Notes: generated by a model from the sequence alone, not told the origin. A stretch of 64,000 nucleotides of DNA from Flavobacteriales bacterium (GCA_947497485.1 CANMHB010000016.1:1-64000), one strand, 5' to 3'. Numbered from the stretch's first letter, positions 17,525 through 29,650 are shown. Numbers and translations are program-made.

Positions 17525-18913
17525 ATGAAGAAAAGAATCATCTCAATAGGGCTTTATTTACTTACCTTTTCAATTTCCTTGAATTTATCAGCTCAAGCAA
17601 TACCTGGCACGTTAAACTGGTATAACAAGGATGGAGCAGGAATGCAAACAGATAAAGCTTATGGCTTGCTCAAAAAGAAAAAATCTGAATCTGTAGTTGT
17701 CGCCGTAATTGATTCCGGTGTTGATATTGAGCATGAAGATCTACAAGGTAAAATTTGGGTGAACACCAAAGAAATTCCAAATAACAAAATTGATGATGAT
17801 AAAAATGGATATGTTGATGATATTCATGGTTGGAATTTTTTAGGTAATAGCAAAGGAGAAAATCTCGATGCTGCTCGACTTGAGAAAACAAGGATTTTTG
17901 CAAAACTGATGGATAAATATGAAGGAATAGATCCTGCAACCATCAAAAGCGACGCTGAGTTTGAACTTTATCAAAATGTTAAAAACGAAATTGAAAGTGA
18001 GCGCGCACAATACGAACCATATTTAGAGATGGTAAAATCGGGCGCACTTGATGAAGAAACTAAGAAATATATTATCGATCAATTGGATTACAACTTAAAT
18101 GTAAATTACGATGATCGCGCTTTAATTGGCGATAATCCAGATGACTTTACTGATACAAATTATGGAAATTCAGATGTTGAAGGTCCGGATGCTCTGCACG
18201 GAACGCACGTTTCTGGAATTATTGCTGCCATTCGTGGAAATAACAAAGGTGGTGATGGGGTCGCAGACAATGTGAAAATCATGTCTCTTCGCGCCGTTCC
18301 AAACGGAGATGAACAGGATAAAGATATTGCTTTGGCAATTCGTTATGCGGTTGATAATGGTGCTAAAGTAATCAATATGTCATTTGGTAAAGCATATTCT
18401 CCGCACCAAGAGAAGGTTTTTGAAGCATTTCAATATGCTGATTCAAAAGGAGTTTTGTTGGTTCATGCCGCTGGAAATGATGCGAAAGATATTGATATTG
18501 AACCGAATTATCCTACGTCACTTTACTCGTTTCAAGAAGCTCCTTTGGATCACTTCTTAACAATTGGAGCGTCAACGAAGGATAAGGAAGAACTAGTTGC
18601 TTCATTTTCTAACTTTGGTCAAACTCGTGTTGACGTTTTTGCTCCAGGATTTGAAATTTATAATTCTGTTCCGCAAAGTGATTACAAAAACCTTCAAGGT
18701 ACATCTATGGCTGCTCCAATGGTTTCTGGTGTTGCTGCGATGTTGAAATCATACTTTCCAACGTTGTCAATGAAAGAAATAAAGGATGTAATGCTTTCGA
18801 CTTCAACAAAATATAATGTTCAGGAGTTCGCTACGAAATCAGTTACGGGTGGTGTTGTGAATGTTTATAATGCGGTTAAGGCTTGTCAAAAGCTAGAGAG
18901 CTCTAAAAAGTAA
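17525..18913 (+). CDS. S8 subtilisin-like protease without sorting domain
   Basis: A 462-residue protein with signal peptide (to about residue 24) and the S8 triad Asp 63 (VIDSGVD), His 225 (HGTHVSG) and Ser 394 (GTSMAAP), with oxyanion Asn 318 (AAGND). A charged insertion of about 100 residues (about 110-215) lies between the Asp and His motifs. It ends soon after the Ser motif with no T9SS tail, so it is likely periplasmic. It is divergent from the 927-residue subtilase; the 114-bp spacer must hold both promoters. Confidence 0.93.
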   Translation: MKKRIISIGLYLLTFSISLNLSAQAIPGTLNWYNKDGAGMQTDKAYGLLKKKKSESVVVAVIDSGVDIEHEDLQGKIWVNTKEIPNNKIDDDKNGYVDDIHGWNFLGNSKGENLDAARLEKTRIFAKLMDKYEGIDPATIKSDAEFELYQNVKNEIESERAQYEPYLEMVKSGALDEETKKYIIDQLDYNLNVNYDDRALIGDNPDDFTDTNYGNSDVEGPDALHGTHVSGIIAAIRGNNKGGDGVADNVKIMSLRAVPNGDEQDKDIALAIRYAVDNGAKVINMSFGKAYSPHQEKVFEAFQYADSKGVLLVHAAGNDAKDIDIEPNYPTSLYSFQEAPLDHFLTIGASTKDKEELVASFSNFGQTRVDVFAPGFEIYNSVPQSDYKNLQGTSMAAPMVSGVAAMLKSYFPTLSMKEIKDVMLSTSTKYNVQEFATKSVTGGVVNVYNAVKACQKLESSKK

Positions 18914-18983
18914 TTCCCAAAATAATTTAATGCAAAATCAAGCGAAAAATAATTCAATTGGTTTTGCATTTTTTTTCGAGAAA

Positions 18984-19478
18984 ATGAAAAAAAGGTTCAA
19001 TATTCTATTCCTGTTAATTTTTCTTTGCCAGTCGTTTATATCATGGAATCAGAAAAAAAACAAGCTCAATTCAACTATTTCTGATACGCTTTATCTGAAT
19101 ACATTGATTAACCAATGGCACTTGGATGCTGCAAATACTAAATTGGGTGATTATTTTGGAGTCATGACCGATAATTTTGTATTTCTCGGAACTGCACCCG
19201 GAGAAAGGTGGAATAAAGATCAATTTTATACATTTTGCAAACCTTATTTTGACAAGGGAAAAGCTTGGGATTTTAAACCGACTAAAAGAAATTGGGTTTT
19301 TACCAAAGATCGAAAAATGGCTTGGTTTGACGAAGATTTGGATACATGGATGATGGGTTGTCGTGGAAGCGGAATATGCATACTTGAAAAAGGGGTTTGG
19401 AAAATTGCTTATTACAACTTGACCGTTCTTATTGAGAATGAAAAAATCCAAAAATTCATCGATTTAAGGAAAGAGTGA
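18984..19478 (+). CDS. Secreted SnoaL/NTF2-like protein
   Basis: I chose the ATG at 18984, 18 codons after the first possible start, because it gives a signal peptide (MKKRFNILFLLIFLCQSFIS). The mature part of about 140 residues reads as an NTF2-like cone fold: 'LINQWHLDAANTKLGDYFGV', 'FVFLGTAPGERWNKDQF', 'WVFTKDRKMAWFDEDLD' and 'GVWKIAYYNLTVLI'. The fold is used for small-ligand binding or simple enzymes; the ligand is unknown. It overlaps prmC by 4 bp. Confidence 0.75.
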   Translation: MKKRFNILFLLIFLCQSFISWNQKKNKLNSTISDTLYLNTLINQWHLDAANTKLGDYFGVMTDNFVFLGTAPGERWNKDQFYTFCKPYFDKGKAWDFKPTKRNWVFTKDRKMAWFDEDLDTWMMGCRGSGICILEKGVWKIAYYNLTVLIENEKIQKFIDLRKE

Positions 19479-20344
19479 TGTTTGTGAAGGATAATTCCAT
19501 TGAGTCGGCTAAAGGGTACTTTAAAGAACGATTGACTTTACTATTTTCTGAATCAGAAATAAAGTCGATGTGGAAGCAATTAATATGCAAACGTTTCGAA
19601 TGGAGTAAAACTGATTTTCTTTTAGTCAAAGATTTCAAATTATCCGAATCTGATTTACTCTATGTTCGTTCATTCGTTAAGCGACTTCAATCAAATGAGC
19701 CATTTCAATATATTTTGGGTGAAACATCATTTTACAATCTAACGATTCAATGCGATAAGCGTGCATTGATTCCGCGTCCCGAAACAGAAGAATTGGTTTC
19801 ATGGATTGCAGAAACGAATAGTCCTGCTAAAATTTTGGATATTTGCTCCGGATCTGGCTGTATTGCTTTGGCATTGAAATCTGTATTTAAAAATTCGCTT
19901 GTTTTTGGTCTTGATATTTCAAATGATGCAAATGAACTTGCAAAGTCAAATGCGTTAAAAAATAAGCTTGATGTAACATTCGAATTAGCTGATGCACTGA
20001 ATTCCTCTCATTTTTTTTGGAACTCTGTTTCAGAAATTGATGTTATTGTTTCAAATCCACCATATATTGCTCATTACGAAAAAGCTGAAATGTCTCAAAA
20101 TGTTTTGAAATACGAGCCACACCTCGCTTTATTCGTGGAGCATGAATCCCCCATTATTTTCTATGAACGTATTGCGGAATTGGCTTGGTTAAAGTTAAAT
20201 AAGAAAGGGCATATATTTTTTGAGTTAAATCCACTTTATTCTCAGCAAATTCAAGAAATTGTTAGTGAAATTGGTTTTGTCAATATTGAATTGCGGAAAG
20301 ATTTACAAGGTAAAACACGTATGTTGAAAGCGCAAAAAGCGTAA
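19475..20344 (+). CDS. prmC: Peptide chain release factor N5-glutamine methyltransferase
   Basis: A 289-residue protein of normal length. The SAM site 'ILDICSGSGCIALAL' and catalytic 'VSNPPYI' (NPPY) motif identify PrmC, as does 'FQYILGETSFYNLTI...RALIPRPETEELV'. It methylates the Gln of the GGQ motif in RF1 and RF2, which speeds termination. It overlaps the preceding gene by 4 bp and is followed by ligA after 9 bp, a compact operon. Confidence 0.95.
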   Translation: MMFVKDNSIESAKGYFKERLTLLFSESEIKSMWKQLICKRFEWSKTDFLLVKDFKLSESDLLYVRSFVKRLQSNEPFQYILGETSFYNLTIQCDKRALIPRPETEELVSWIAETNSPAKILDICSGSGCIALALKSVFKNSLVFGLDISNDANELAKSNALKNKLDVTFELADALNSSHFFWNSVSEIDVIVSNPPYIAHYEKAEMSQNVLKYEPHLALFVEHESPIIFYERIAELAWLKLNKKGHIFFELNPLYSQQIQEIVSEIGFVNIELRKDLQGKTRMLKAQKA

Positions 20345-22825
<2,481 letters not shown>

Positions 22826-22833
<8 letters not shown>

Positions 22834-23707
22834 TCCCTTCACAGGATCGGGTGTTGCTCTGGTAACGCCTTTCAAACAAGATTCTTCAATTGATTATAAT
22901 GCCCTTGCAAGATTAGTTCAATTACAAATCGATGGTGGAACAGATTTTCTTGTTGTTCAAGGAACAACAGGTGAATCACCAACTTTGTCGCAGGAAGAAA
23001 AATTACGCGTTTTACAAACAGTAATTGATACCAATAAAGGTAAATTGAAAATCGTTTATGGTGTAGGTGGAAATAACACCGTATTGGTTGGTGAAAATCT
23101 AAAAAAGTTACCTGCTGGAGTTGATGGTATTTTATCTGTTTCACCCTATTACAATAAACCAATTCAAAAAGGTATTTTTGAGCATTACAAATACTTAGCA
23201 TCTTGTACGGATTTGCCAATTATTCTTTATAACGTTCCAGGTCGAACAGGTTCGAATGTTTTACCTGAAACAACCTTAGCGCTTGCAGAAATTCCAAATA
23301 TTGTTGCAATGAAGGAAGCCTCTGGAAATATGGAGCAGATTATGGAAGTCATACGCTTGAAAAAAAGCGGATTCGGTTTATTGTCCGGAGACGATGCAAT
23401 CACAATGCCTTTGATAGCAGCTGGTGCAGATGGTGTTATTTCAGTTGTTGCGAATGCTTTTCCTGAGAAGTTTTCAAAAATGGTTCACTCCTCTTTGAGA
23501 GGCGATCTTGATACAGCGAGAAAAGAACATTATGATTTATTGCCCGTTACAAAAATGTTTTTTGAAGAAGGTAATCCAGGCGGAGTCAAGGTTGCGTTGA
23601 ATACACGCGGCATTATGGATGAAACAATGCGTCTTCCATTATTTCCGGTTTCTGAAAAATTAAGAAATCGAATTACCTCTGAAACAAAAACTCTTTTAGG
23701 TATTTGA
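22826..23707 (+). CDS. dapA: 4-hydroxy-tetrahydrodipicolinate synthase
   Basis: A 293-residue protein of normal length. Schiff-base Lys 163 ('VAMKEASG'), Tyr 135 ('LYNVPGRTG') and the 'GTTGESPTL' pyruvate site are present. It condenses pyruvate with aspartate semialdehyde, the first committed step of lysine and diaminopimelate synthesis for peptidoglycan. It overlaps the DUF6913 gene by 8 bp and ends the prmC operon. Confidence 0.97.
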
Positions 23708-23765
23708 ATTTTAAAAATTCCTATTTCAGTTTTTCAAAAATAAGTTTTTAGCGATCTTTAATTTC

Positions 23766-24518
23766 ATGAAATCAATTATCTTTTTTTTAGTAATAACTGT
23801 CTTACTATCTTGTCATTCTCAAGTTAACGAATCAAAGCCTAAGCCAAAATCAATAGAAACCAACTTGGTAAAAAATGAAATAAAAGAAGATTCGGTTTTT
23901 GTAGATAGTAATATTCTGAAAGTAAATAACTTGGTCGACATTCAATTAATAAATTCATCGATTTTGGTTGAGCTAAAATATGCCACAGAGGATAATTTTA
24001 TGAAGATGAAATTGTATTCGCGAATTAATAAGGCCTATCTTCAGAAGGATGTTGCTTTGAGGTTATCTATTTGCCAAGAATACTTATCCTCAATTAAACC
24101 CGGTTATAAACTGCTTATTTATGATGCTGCCAGACCTGTAAGTGTGCAGCAAAAAATGTGGGACGCCCTCGATTCACTCCCTCCTCGTGAAAGAGGAAAA
24201 TTTGTTTCCAATCCAACAAATAGAAGTTTACATAATTTGGGAGCTGCTGTTGACATTACAATTTGTGACGAAAAAGGTAAACCCTTGGATATGGGAGCTG
24301 GTTACGATGATATTCGAAAAATCGCTTATCCCGAGATGGAATCTTTTTTTCTTAAATCTGGAGAGTTATCAAAACAACATGTAGAAAATCGTGAATTGCT
24401 AAGAAAAGTCATGCACAAAGGAGCATTTCGAAATATTCAAACCGAGTGGTGGCATTTCAATGCCTGTTCTCGAAAAGAAGGTTTGAGAATTTACAAAGTG
24501 TTACTAGTTGAGCCTTAA
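23766..24518 (+). CDS. D-alanyl-D-alanine dipeptidase, VanX/DdpX-like (M15D) lipoprotein
   Basis: A 250-residue protein with a lipoprotein signal ('FLVITVLLSCHSQ'). The M15 zinc motif 'SLHNLGAAVDIT' (S-x-H-x6-D) and 'EWWHFN' are present, plus 'YDAARPVSVQQKMWD'. VanX-type enzymes split D-Ala-D-Ala; in environmental bacteria they probably serve dipeptide recycling rather than vancomycin resistance. No vanA or vanH genes are nearby, so it should not be read as a resistance cluster. Confidence 0.88.
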   Translation: MKSIIFFLVITVLLSCHSQVNESKPKPKSIETNLVKNEIKEDSVFVDSNILKVNNLVDIQLINSSILVELKYATEDNFMKMKLYSRINKAYLQKDVALRLSICQEYLSSIKPGYKLLIYDAARPVSVQQKMWDALDSLPPRERGKFVSNPTNRSLHNLGAAVDITICDEKGKPLDMGAGYDDIRKIAYPEMESFFLKSGELSKQHVENRELLRKVMHKGAFRNIQTEWWHFNACSRKEGLRIYKVLLVEP

Positions 24519-24583
24519 AATACAAAAAAAATGAATTTTTTGTATTTAAAATATGTACATTTATTATATTAATTTTATTTCTA

Positions 24584-25306
24584 ATGATTTTATTTTTATC
24601 TGCTGTTGCGCCCGCTCTCTTTATAATGTATTTAATATACAGGCATGATTTGGAAAAAGAGCCAATTAAAATGTTGGTTAAAGCTTTTTTTGGAGGCGTG
24701 CTATCTATTCTTCTTACATTAATTATAGTTTATCCAATTTCTCCAATTGGATCCTTTTTTACAGGAGGATTTCTTCAATCTTTTTTTTCTGCTTTTTTTG
24801 AAGCTGGTATTCCGGAAGAGTTATCCAAATGGATTATTTTTTATTGGTTGATAAAACGTGCGCCACATTTTGATCAGTATTATGACGGGATACTTTATGC
24901 GATTTTTATCTCAATGGGTTTTGCTTTAGTTGAGAACTTAATGTACGTATACGGAACATCTGTTAAAGAAGGTTATTCAGCTGGGCTTTCAGTCGCTGCA
25001 CTCAGAGCTATAATGTCCGTGCCAGGGCACATGCTCTTTGCAGTTCCAATGGGTTATTTTTTATCGCTCAGCAAGTTTGAACAAGGTAAAGAAGCATCAA
25101 AGCACATTATGTTAAGTCTTGCAGTGCCGATTCTTCTACACGGATTATTCGATTTCATTTTAATGTATTCTTCTTCTATTGGAGAAACGAATCCACTTTT
25201 TGCATTACTTTTATTACTAATTTTCATCTTTTTCGATATTTATATTTGGAGACTGGGGTTGAGAAAAATAAAAGAACATTTAAATAAAGATAAAGTCATT
25301 AATTAA
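24584..25306 (+). CDS. PrsW-like intramembrane protease
   Basis: A 240-residue protein with seven to eight hydrophobic helices. 'EAGIPEELSKW' carries the double Glu, and the following helices hold 'VPGHMLFAVPMGYF' and 'LLHGLFDFIL', the conserved residues of the PrsW/CPBP-like glutamic membrane peptidases. PrsW cleaves anti-sigma factors in Bacillus; the target here is unknown. The gene end overlaps the end of the convergent BNR-repeat gene by 4 bp. Confidence 0.85.
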   Translation: MILFLSAVAPALFIMYLIYRHDLEKEPIKMLVKAFFGGVLSILLTLIIVYPISPIGSFFTGGFLQSFFSAFFEAGIPEELSKWIIFYWLIKRAPHFDQYYDGILYAIFISMGFALVENLMYVYGTSVKEGYSAGLSVAALRAIMSVPGHMLFAVPMGYFLSLSKFEQGKEASKHIMLSLAVPILLHGLFDFILMYSSSIGETNPLFALLLLLIFIFFDIYIWRLGLRKIKEHLNKDKVIN

Positions 25307-26565
25307 TTTAATTCAACTTTCTTAAATATAATAATTCTGCCATTTGTAGTAGTAGCAAAGATCGAAGTTTCATTCGAAGATAATGCAAAACAATTTTCTT
25401 TTGAAAGTGAATTCCAAGTTTTTCCAAAATCTTTTGAGAAGTCAATTCCATTCGTTCCACAACAATACAAAATTCCGTTTTCTTCTATAACACAAGAGCG
25501 ATAGCCATTGGGTGATTTTTTAGGTTTTTTCCAGGTTTTTCCGCCATTCAATGAATAAAAGCAAGTGTTTTTTGATTCATTTGGTTTCTTGTAATCGCCG
25601 CCAACCACAACAATTCTTTTTGAATCTTTTACGAAACTCGTTGATTTCTTAGGTAAATAACACATCGAGTAGGGACCGCATGATTCACAAGATGGGAAAG
25701 GGATTTCAAAGGATTTCCATGAATTGCCCATGTCAGAACTAATAAAATAGCGCGATTTCAGACCTCCACTTACAAATGAAAAATCACCGTTGATTATATC
25801 AACCGTTGAGCCACTTGCCGCAAATGCAGCTTCGCCTGAGTAAGCTTTTATTTTACCTTCGCAAGAAGTCCACGTTCTTCCGAAATCCCTCGTTTTGTAA
25901 AGAGAAAAATGACTGTTGACCGGGTCGCCCATCAAAAAGCCGATATTTCCTGCAAAGGACATTCCATCTAGAAAAATCGATTTGGTCGTATCATTGTTTT
26001 CGTAAAATGGAACTCGATTTATATTTCCTTGATTATCAATGTGAATAACAGCACCTTTATCGCCAGTTTGCATCGCAATGATTTCATTTTCTATAGTTGA
26101 ATGTATGTCTCTAATTTCAGGAAAAGTGTCGAATTTATTTACCACTGCAAAATCGGGTAAACGATATATTTCACCATTATTAGTTCCAATGTATTGATCG
26201 TCAAAGGCACGGGCGTGGATTGCTTTTTGGGAGTATTGAATTATTTTATTTTGTTGACTGAATGCTGTTGAGTTACTTATTCCATTTATTAGGACGATAA
26301 AGTAAACTTTGGAAACAACAATAAAGGTTTTAAACGAAACTAATTTTGATTTTCTTACTTTTTTCCAAAGCAAAAAAAGTAAGTCAAAAAATGCTTTTTC
26401 AACTTTCATAAGGCGTTTTCTTCGAATCACTTGGTTTTTCGCTTCGTCCTTTGGTTCTATTACTCGAGCATAGCTCTCGCGAACCGCAACTTCGCTTAAC
26501 CCTTCGTTAACGCTTGATGAAAGTTGTTGCTTAGGAACATAACTTTTGTGAATGATTGAAATCAT
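25303..26565 (-). CDS. BNR/YCF48-like repeat protein with unusual N-terminus
   Basis: The C-terminal 320 residues form a propeller with recurrent 'DFGRTW', 'DMGNSWKSF', 'NGGKTWKKP' and 'DFGKTWNSL' (BNR/Asp-box like) turns, as in YCF48/HCF136 proteins. A likely secretion signal, 'VSKVYFIVLINGISNSTAFSQ', lies at about residues 84-104, far from the start at 26565. The stretch before it, from 26354 upwards, is hairpin-rich repeat-like DNA. An ATG at 26409 gives a shorter form. The ATG at 26565 overlaps the stop of the acyltransferase gene as ATGA, so coupling is possible. The true start is uncertain. Confidence 0.75.
   Translation of the reverse strand: MISIIHKSYVPKQQLSSSVNEGLSEVAVRESYARVIEPKDEAKNQVIRRKRLMKVEKAFFDLLFLLWKKVRKSKLVSFKTFIVVSKVYFIVLINGISNSTAFSQQNKIIQYSQKAIHARAFDDQYIGTNNGEIYRLPDFAVVNKFDTFPEIRDIHSTIENEIIAMQTGDKGAVIHIDNQGNINRVPFYENNDTTKSIFLDGMSFAGNIGFLMGDPVNSHFSLYKTRDFGRTWTSCEGKIKAYSGEAAFAASGSTVDIINGDFSFVSGGLKSRYFISSDMGNSWKSFEIPFPSCESCGPYSMCYLPKKSTSFVKDSKRIVVVGGDYKKPNESKNTCFYSLNGGKTWKKPKKSPNGYRSCVIEENGILYCCGTNGIDFSKDFGKTWNSLSKENCFALSSNETSIFATTTNGRIIIFKKVELN
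26354..26383 (-). repeat. Hairpin repeat, copy 1
   Basis: On the - strand CTTACTTTTTT and AAAAAAGTAAG form a perfect 11-bp stem around TGCTTTGG. It is inside the N-terminal part of the BNR-repeat gene. A close copy lies at 37998-38029. Confidence 0.7.
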
Positions 26566-27485
26566 GATTTACGAAACCGCTTATAAAACAACTCCTTTTG
26601 CTTCTGCTTCAATTCTTCCAAATTATCAGGAACGGCTCGTTTCCAACGTTTGTGCGACCATAACCAATATTCTGGTTTTGATTTTATCTCCTGTTCCAAT
26701 AACCGAGTATGCATTTCTGATATTTCGCCGTAATTCAATGCTTTAGGATTTTCAGTGATTGTTTGCAATTCAAATTCGTAATATCCTCGTTTTATTTTTT
26801 TTGTACTGAAAAAGACCACCGCAAAGTTATATTCATTGGCCATAAATTCCGTTCCAAAAAGTACAGGTGTCGGTTGGTTTAAGAAGTTTGTCCAGTAGCT
26901 TTTTTCGGCGTCTGGAGGAGCTTGATCACTTAAATTTAGGACAGCGAAGGGTTTCTCTTTGAATGCTTCAAATGCTGCTTTGTAATTTTTGGCATGCACG
27001 ACTTTCATTCCAAAATGTTCTCGTTGTTCATTCACTTTTTTGTCCCAGAATTTGCTAGTCATTGGCATACCAATCCCAAAAGCCTGATGAGGAAAAAGGA
27101 AATTTTGGGCGCTGATAAGCCATTCCCAATTGTTGTAGTGACCTGAAACAAGAATTACGTTTTTCTCATTCTCAAACAGCTTTTGCATAAGTTCAGGATT
27201 CTTAACAATCATTCGTTTTTGAAGTTCTTTTTTTGAAATCGTTAAGTTTTTTACGCCCTCAACCAAAAGGTCTGCAAAGTGTTTGTAAAAGTCTCTTGCA
27301 ACTTGTTTTTGTTGTCGAACGGTCAAGTCAGGAAACGATCGTTCAATGTTATTTAGGATGACTTTTTTTCGGTAAGGAAAAACATAAATCAAAATCACTG
27401 CAAAAAAACTGCTGAATAAATACAATATTGACAGCGGTAATTTTGACAAGGGATAAACAAATAAATAATAACCTGTTCGTGCCAT
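26562..27485 (-). CDS. LpxL/HtrB family lipid A biosynthesis acyltransferase
   Basis: I chose the ATG at 27485, one base after the rarA stop, over a start 15 codons earlier inside rarA. The 307-residue product has an N-terminal hydrophobic segment, the catalytic HX4E motif in 'VSGHYNNWEWL' and the 'NLSDQAPP' block of the family. It transfers acyl chains to lipid A precursors at the inner membrane. A Bacteroidota lysophospholipid acyltransferase role cannot be excluded. It overlaps the BNR-repeat gene by 4 bp. Confidence 0.88.
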   Translation of the reverse strand: MARTGYYLFVYPLSKLPLSILYLFSSFFAVILIYVFPYRKKVILNNIERSFPDLTVRQQKQVARDFYKHFADLLVEGVKNLTISKKELQKRMIVKNPELMQKLFENEKNVILVSGHYNNWEWLISAQNFLFPHQAFGIGMPMTSKFWDKKVNEQREHFGMKVVHAKNYKAAFEAFKEKPFAVLNLSDQAPPDAEKSYWTNFLNQPTPVLFGTEFMANEYNFAVVFFSTKKIKRGYYEFELQTITENPKALNYGEISEMHTRLLEQEIKSKPEYWLWSHKRWKRAVPDNLEELKQKQKELFYKRFRKS

Positions 27486-27486
27486 T

Positions 27487-28767
27487 TTACTTGTATTTTC
27501 CTTTCCAGAGGCGTTCGATGTTATTTCCAATTTCCTGCTCCTTGGAACTGCTTCCAGGTTTAAAGAATGAAGTTCCTTTTATTTCATCTGGCATAAATTC
27601 TTGTTCTGCGAAATTACCTGGGTAATCGTGGCTATACAAATAACCTTTCCCATATCCCAATTCTTTCATAAGTGCAGTTGGAGCATTTCGCAAGGGGAGA
27701 GGTACTCCCAAATTTCCTGTTTGCTGAACTACTTGTTGCGCTCGATTAATTGCCATATACGCACCATTTCCTTTTGGTGAAGATGCCAAATAGATGGTGC
27801 ACTGGGCCAAAATAATTCGAGCTTCCGGCCAACCAACTGTATCTACGGCTTGAAAACAAGAATTAGCCATCAACAATGCATTCGGATTAGCCAAGCCAAT
27901 GTCTTCAGATGCTGAGATGATAAGTCTGCGCGCAATAAATTTTGGATCTTCACCGCCTTCAACCATACGCGCTAACCAATAAACAGCAGCATTGGGGTCA
28001 CTTCCACGAATGGATTTAATGAAAGCCGAAATAATGTCGTAATGTTGCTCGCCGTCTTTGTCGTATCGCGCCAAACTTTGTTGGGCATTTTGAAGAACGA
28101 CTTCATCTGTGATCACTATTTTTTGTTGTCCTTGAAACGTTCCAATGATGATTTCGAATACATTCAATAATTTTCGTGCATCGCCGCTGGAAATGGATAA
28201 AAGCGCATTTGTTTCTTGTAATTCAATGTCTTTTTTACTCAAAATGACGTCATCCTTGATGGCCCGATTTAATAGCAACAACAAATCATCCTTCGTGTGA
28301 TCTTTTAAATTGTATACTTGACAACGCGAAAGCAACGCTGAAATTACTTCAAAAGAAGGATTTTCCGTAGTTGCACCGATTAGTGTCACAATTCCTTTCT
28401 CAACAGCGCCAAGCAGAGAATCTTGCTGTGCTTTTGAAAAGCGATGAATCTCGTCAATAAATAAAATCGTTCCTTTTGGTTGAAACATGCCGCCATTTTC
28501 TACTCTTGAAATGATTTCCCGAACGTCTTTAACTCCCGATGATATGGCTGATAATGTATGAATAGGTCTATTTAAATGCGCAGCGATTAATTGAGCCAAT
28601 GTCGTTTTTCCAACGCCAGGAGGACCCCAAAAAATCATTGAAGGAATTACACCAGCGTCCAATGCTCTTCGCAAGGAAGCTTCTTTTGCCAGCAAATGCT
28701 GTTGACCGATGTATTCATCCAATTTTTTTGGACGCATTCTTTCGGCAAGCGGAGCACTGAGATTCAT
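27487..28767 (-). CDS. rarA: Replication-associated recombination protein A
   Basis: AAA+ ATPase with Walker A 'WGPPGVGKTTLAQLIA', Walker B 'TILFIDEIHRFSKAQQD', sensor 'IGATTENPSFEV' and the RarA C-terminal block 'GYGKGYLYSHDYPGNF'. I chose the ATG at 28767 (MNLSAPLAERMRPK), which gives the usual family start; an ATG eight codons earlier (28791) is possible. RarA/MgsA acts at stalled replication forks and unwinds DNA ends. It is upstream of the acyltransferase gene on the same strand. Confidence 0.95.
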   Translation of the reverse strand: MNLSAPLAERMRPKKLDEYIGQQHLLAKEASLRRALDAGVIPSMIFWGPPGVGKTTLAQLIAAHLNRPIHTLSAISSGVKDVREIISRVENGGMFQPKGTILFIDEIHRFSKAQQDSLLGAVEKGIVTLIGATTENPSFEVISALLSRCQVYNLKDHTKDDLLLLLNRAIKDDVILSKKDIELQETNALLSISSGDARKLLNVFEIIIGTFQGQQKIVITDEVVLQNAQQSLARYDKDGEQHYDIISAFIKSIRGSDPNAAVYWLARMVEGGEDPKFIARRLIISASEDIGLANPNALLMANSCFQAVDTVGWPEARIILAQCTIYLASSPKGNGAYMAINRAQQVVQQTGNLGVPLPLRNAPTALMKELGYGKGYLYSHDYPGNFAEQEFMPDEIKGTSFFKPGSSSKEQEIGNNIERLWKGKYK

Positions 28768-28876
28768 AATGTAAAGATAAGTTGAATTCATTTATTACAA
28801 GTCAGTCTGTGTCTTAATTCACAATTGATGTTGATTAATCCTCATTTATTTGAGAATCATTTCGAATAGTAATACT

Positions 28877-28884
28877 TATTTTTG
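28877..28884 (+). promoter_or_regulatory. -7 box of the fabG operon
   Basis: TATTTTTG fits TAnnTTTG, with TTTG at 28849-28852, 24 bp upstream. The ATG of fabG is 16 bases downstream. Confidence 0.4.
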
Positions 28885-28899
28885 ATAAAAAAATTAATT

Positions 28900-29646
28900 A
28901 TGGGATTACTTGACAATAAAATTGTTTTGATAACAGGAGCTTCACGAGGAATTGGAAAAGCAATTGCTGAGGAATGTGTGAATCAAGGTGCCACAGTTGC
29001 TTTTACCTATCTGTCTTCAGAAGAAAAAGCGCGAGCATTGGAAGCAGAATTAACTGCAAATGGAGGAAAAGCAAAAGGTTTTCGTTCAGATGCCTCTAAA
29101 TTTGATGACGCTCAAAAACTTGTTGATGATGTTGTTGCTGAATTTGGGACAATCGATGTGCTAGTGAATAATGCAGGAATTACACGTGACACTTTATTAA
29201 TGCGAATGTCAGAAGAGCAATGGGATGAAGTGATTAACACGAATTTGAAGTCTGCGTTTAATTTAACCAAGGCTGTTCAGAGACCAATGCTGAAGGCACG
29301 AAGTGGTTCGATCATAAATATGTCATCGGTAGTTGGAGTTAAAGGAAATGCGGGACAAGCAAATTATGCTGCGTCAAAAGCAGGTTTAATTGGTTTTACG
29401 AAATCTGTAGCAGCCGAACTTGGTTCAAGAAATATTCGTTGCAATGCGATTGCTCCTGGATTTATTGAAACTGAAATGACAGAAGCTTTGGATCAAAAAG
29501 TGGTTGAAGAGTGGAGAAATGGAATTCCATTAAAAAGAGGGGGACAACCGATAGACGTCGCAAATGCCACTGTATTTTTAGCATCTGACATGTCAGCCTA
29601 TATTACTGGTCAAACGTTGCATGTTTGCGGCGGAATGTTAATGTAA
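28900..29646 (+). CDS. fabG: 3-oxoacyl-[acyl-carrier-protein] reductase
   Basis: A 248-residue SDR from the ATG at 28900 (an upstream alternative at 28882 lies in the promoter region). The cofactor site 'VLITGASRGIGKAIAEE', 'NNAGITRDTL' and catalytic 'YAASKAGL' with the upstream Ser ('INMSSVVG') are present. It reduces beta-ketoacyl-ACP with NADPH in fatty-acid synthesis. SDR paralogs exist, but 'GITRDTLLMRM' is typical of FabG. hemB starts 4 bp after the stop. Confidence 0.92.
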   Translation: MGLLDNKIVLITGASRGIGKAIAEECVNQGATVAFTYLSSEEKARALEAELTANGGKAKGFRSDASKFDDAQKLVDDVVAEFGTIDVLVNNAGITRDTLLMRMSEEQWDEVINTNLKSAFNLTKAVQRPMLKARSGSIINMSSVVGVKGNAGQANYAASKAGLIGFTKSVAAELGSRNIRCNAIAPGFIETEMTEALDQKVVEEWRNGIPLKRGGQPIDVANATVFLASDMSAYITGQTLHVCGGMLM

Positions 29647-29650
29647 GTAG

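Noticed and set aside
23766..24518. VanX as part of a vancomycin resistance cluster
   Set aside because: No vanH, vanA, vanR or vanS is present; a lone M15D dipeptidase is common in Bacteroidota.
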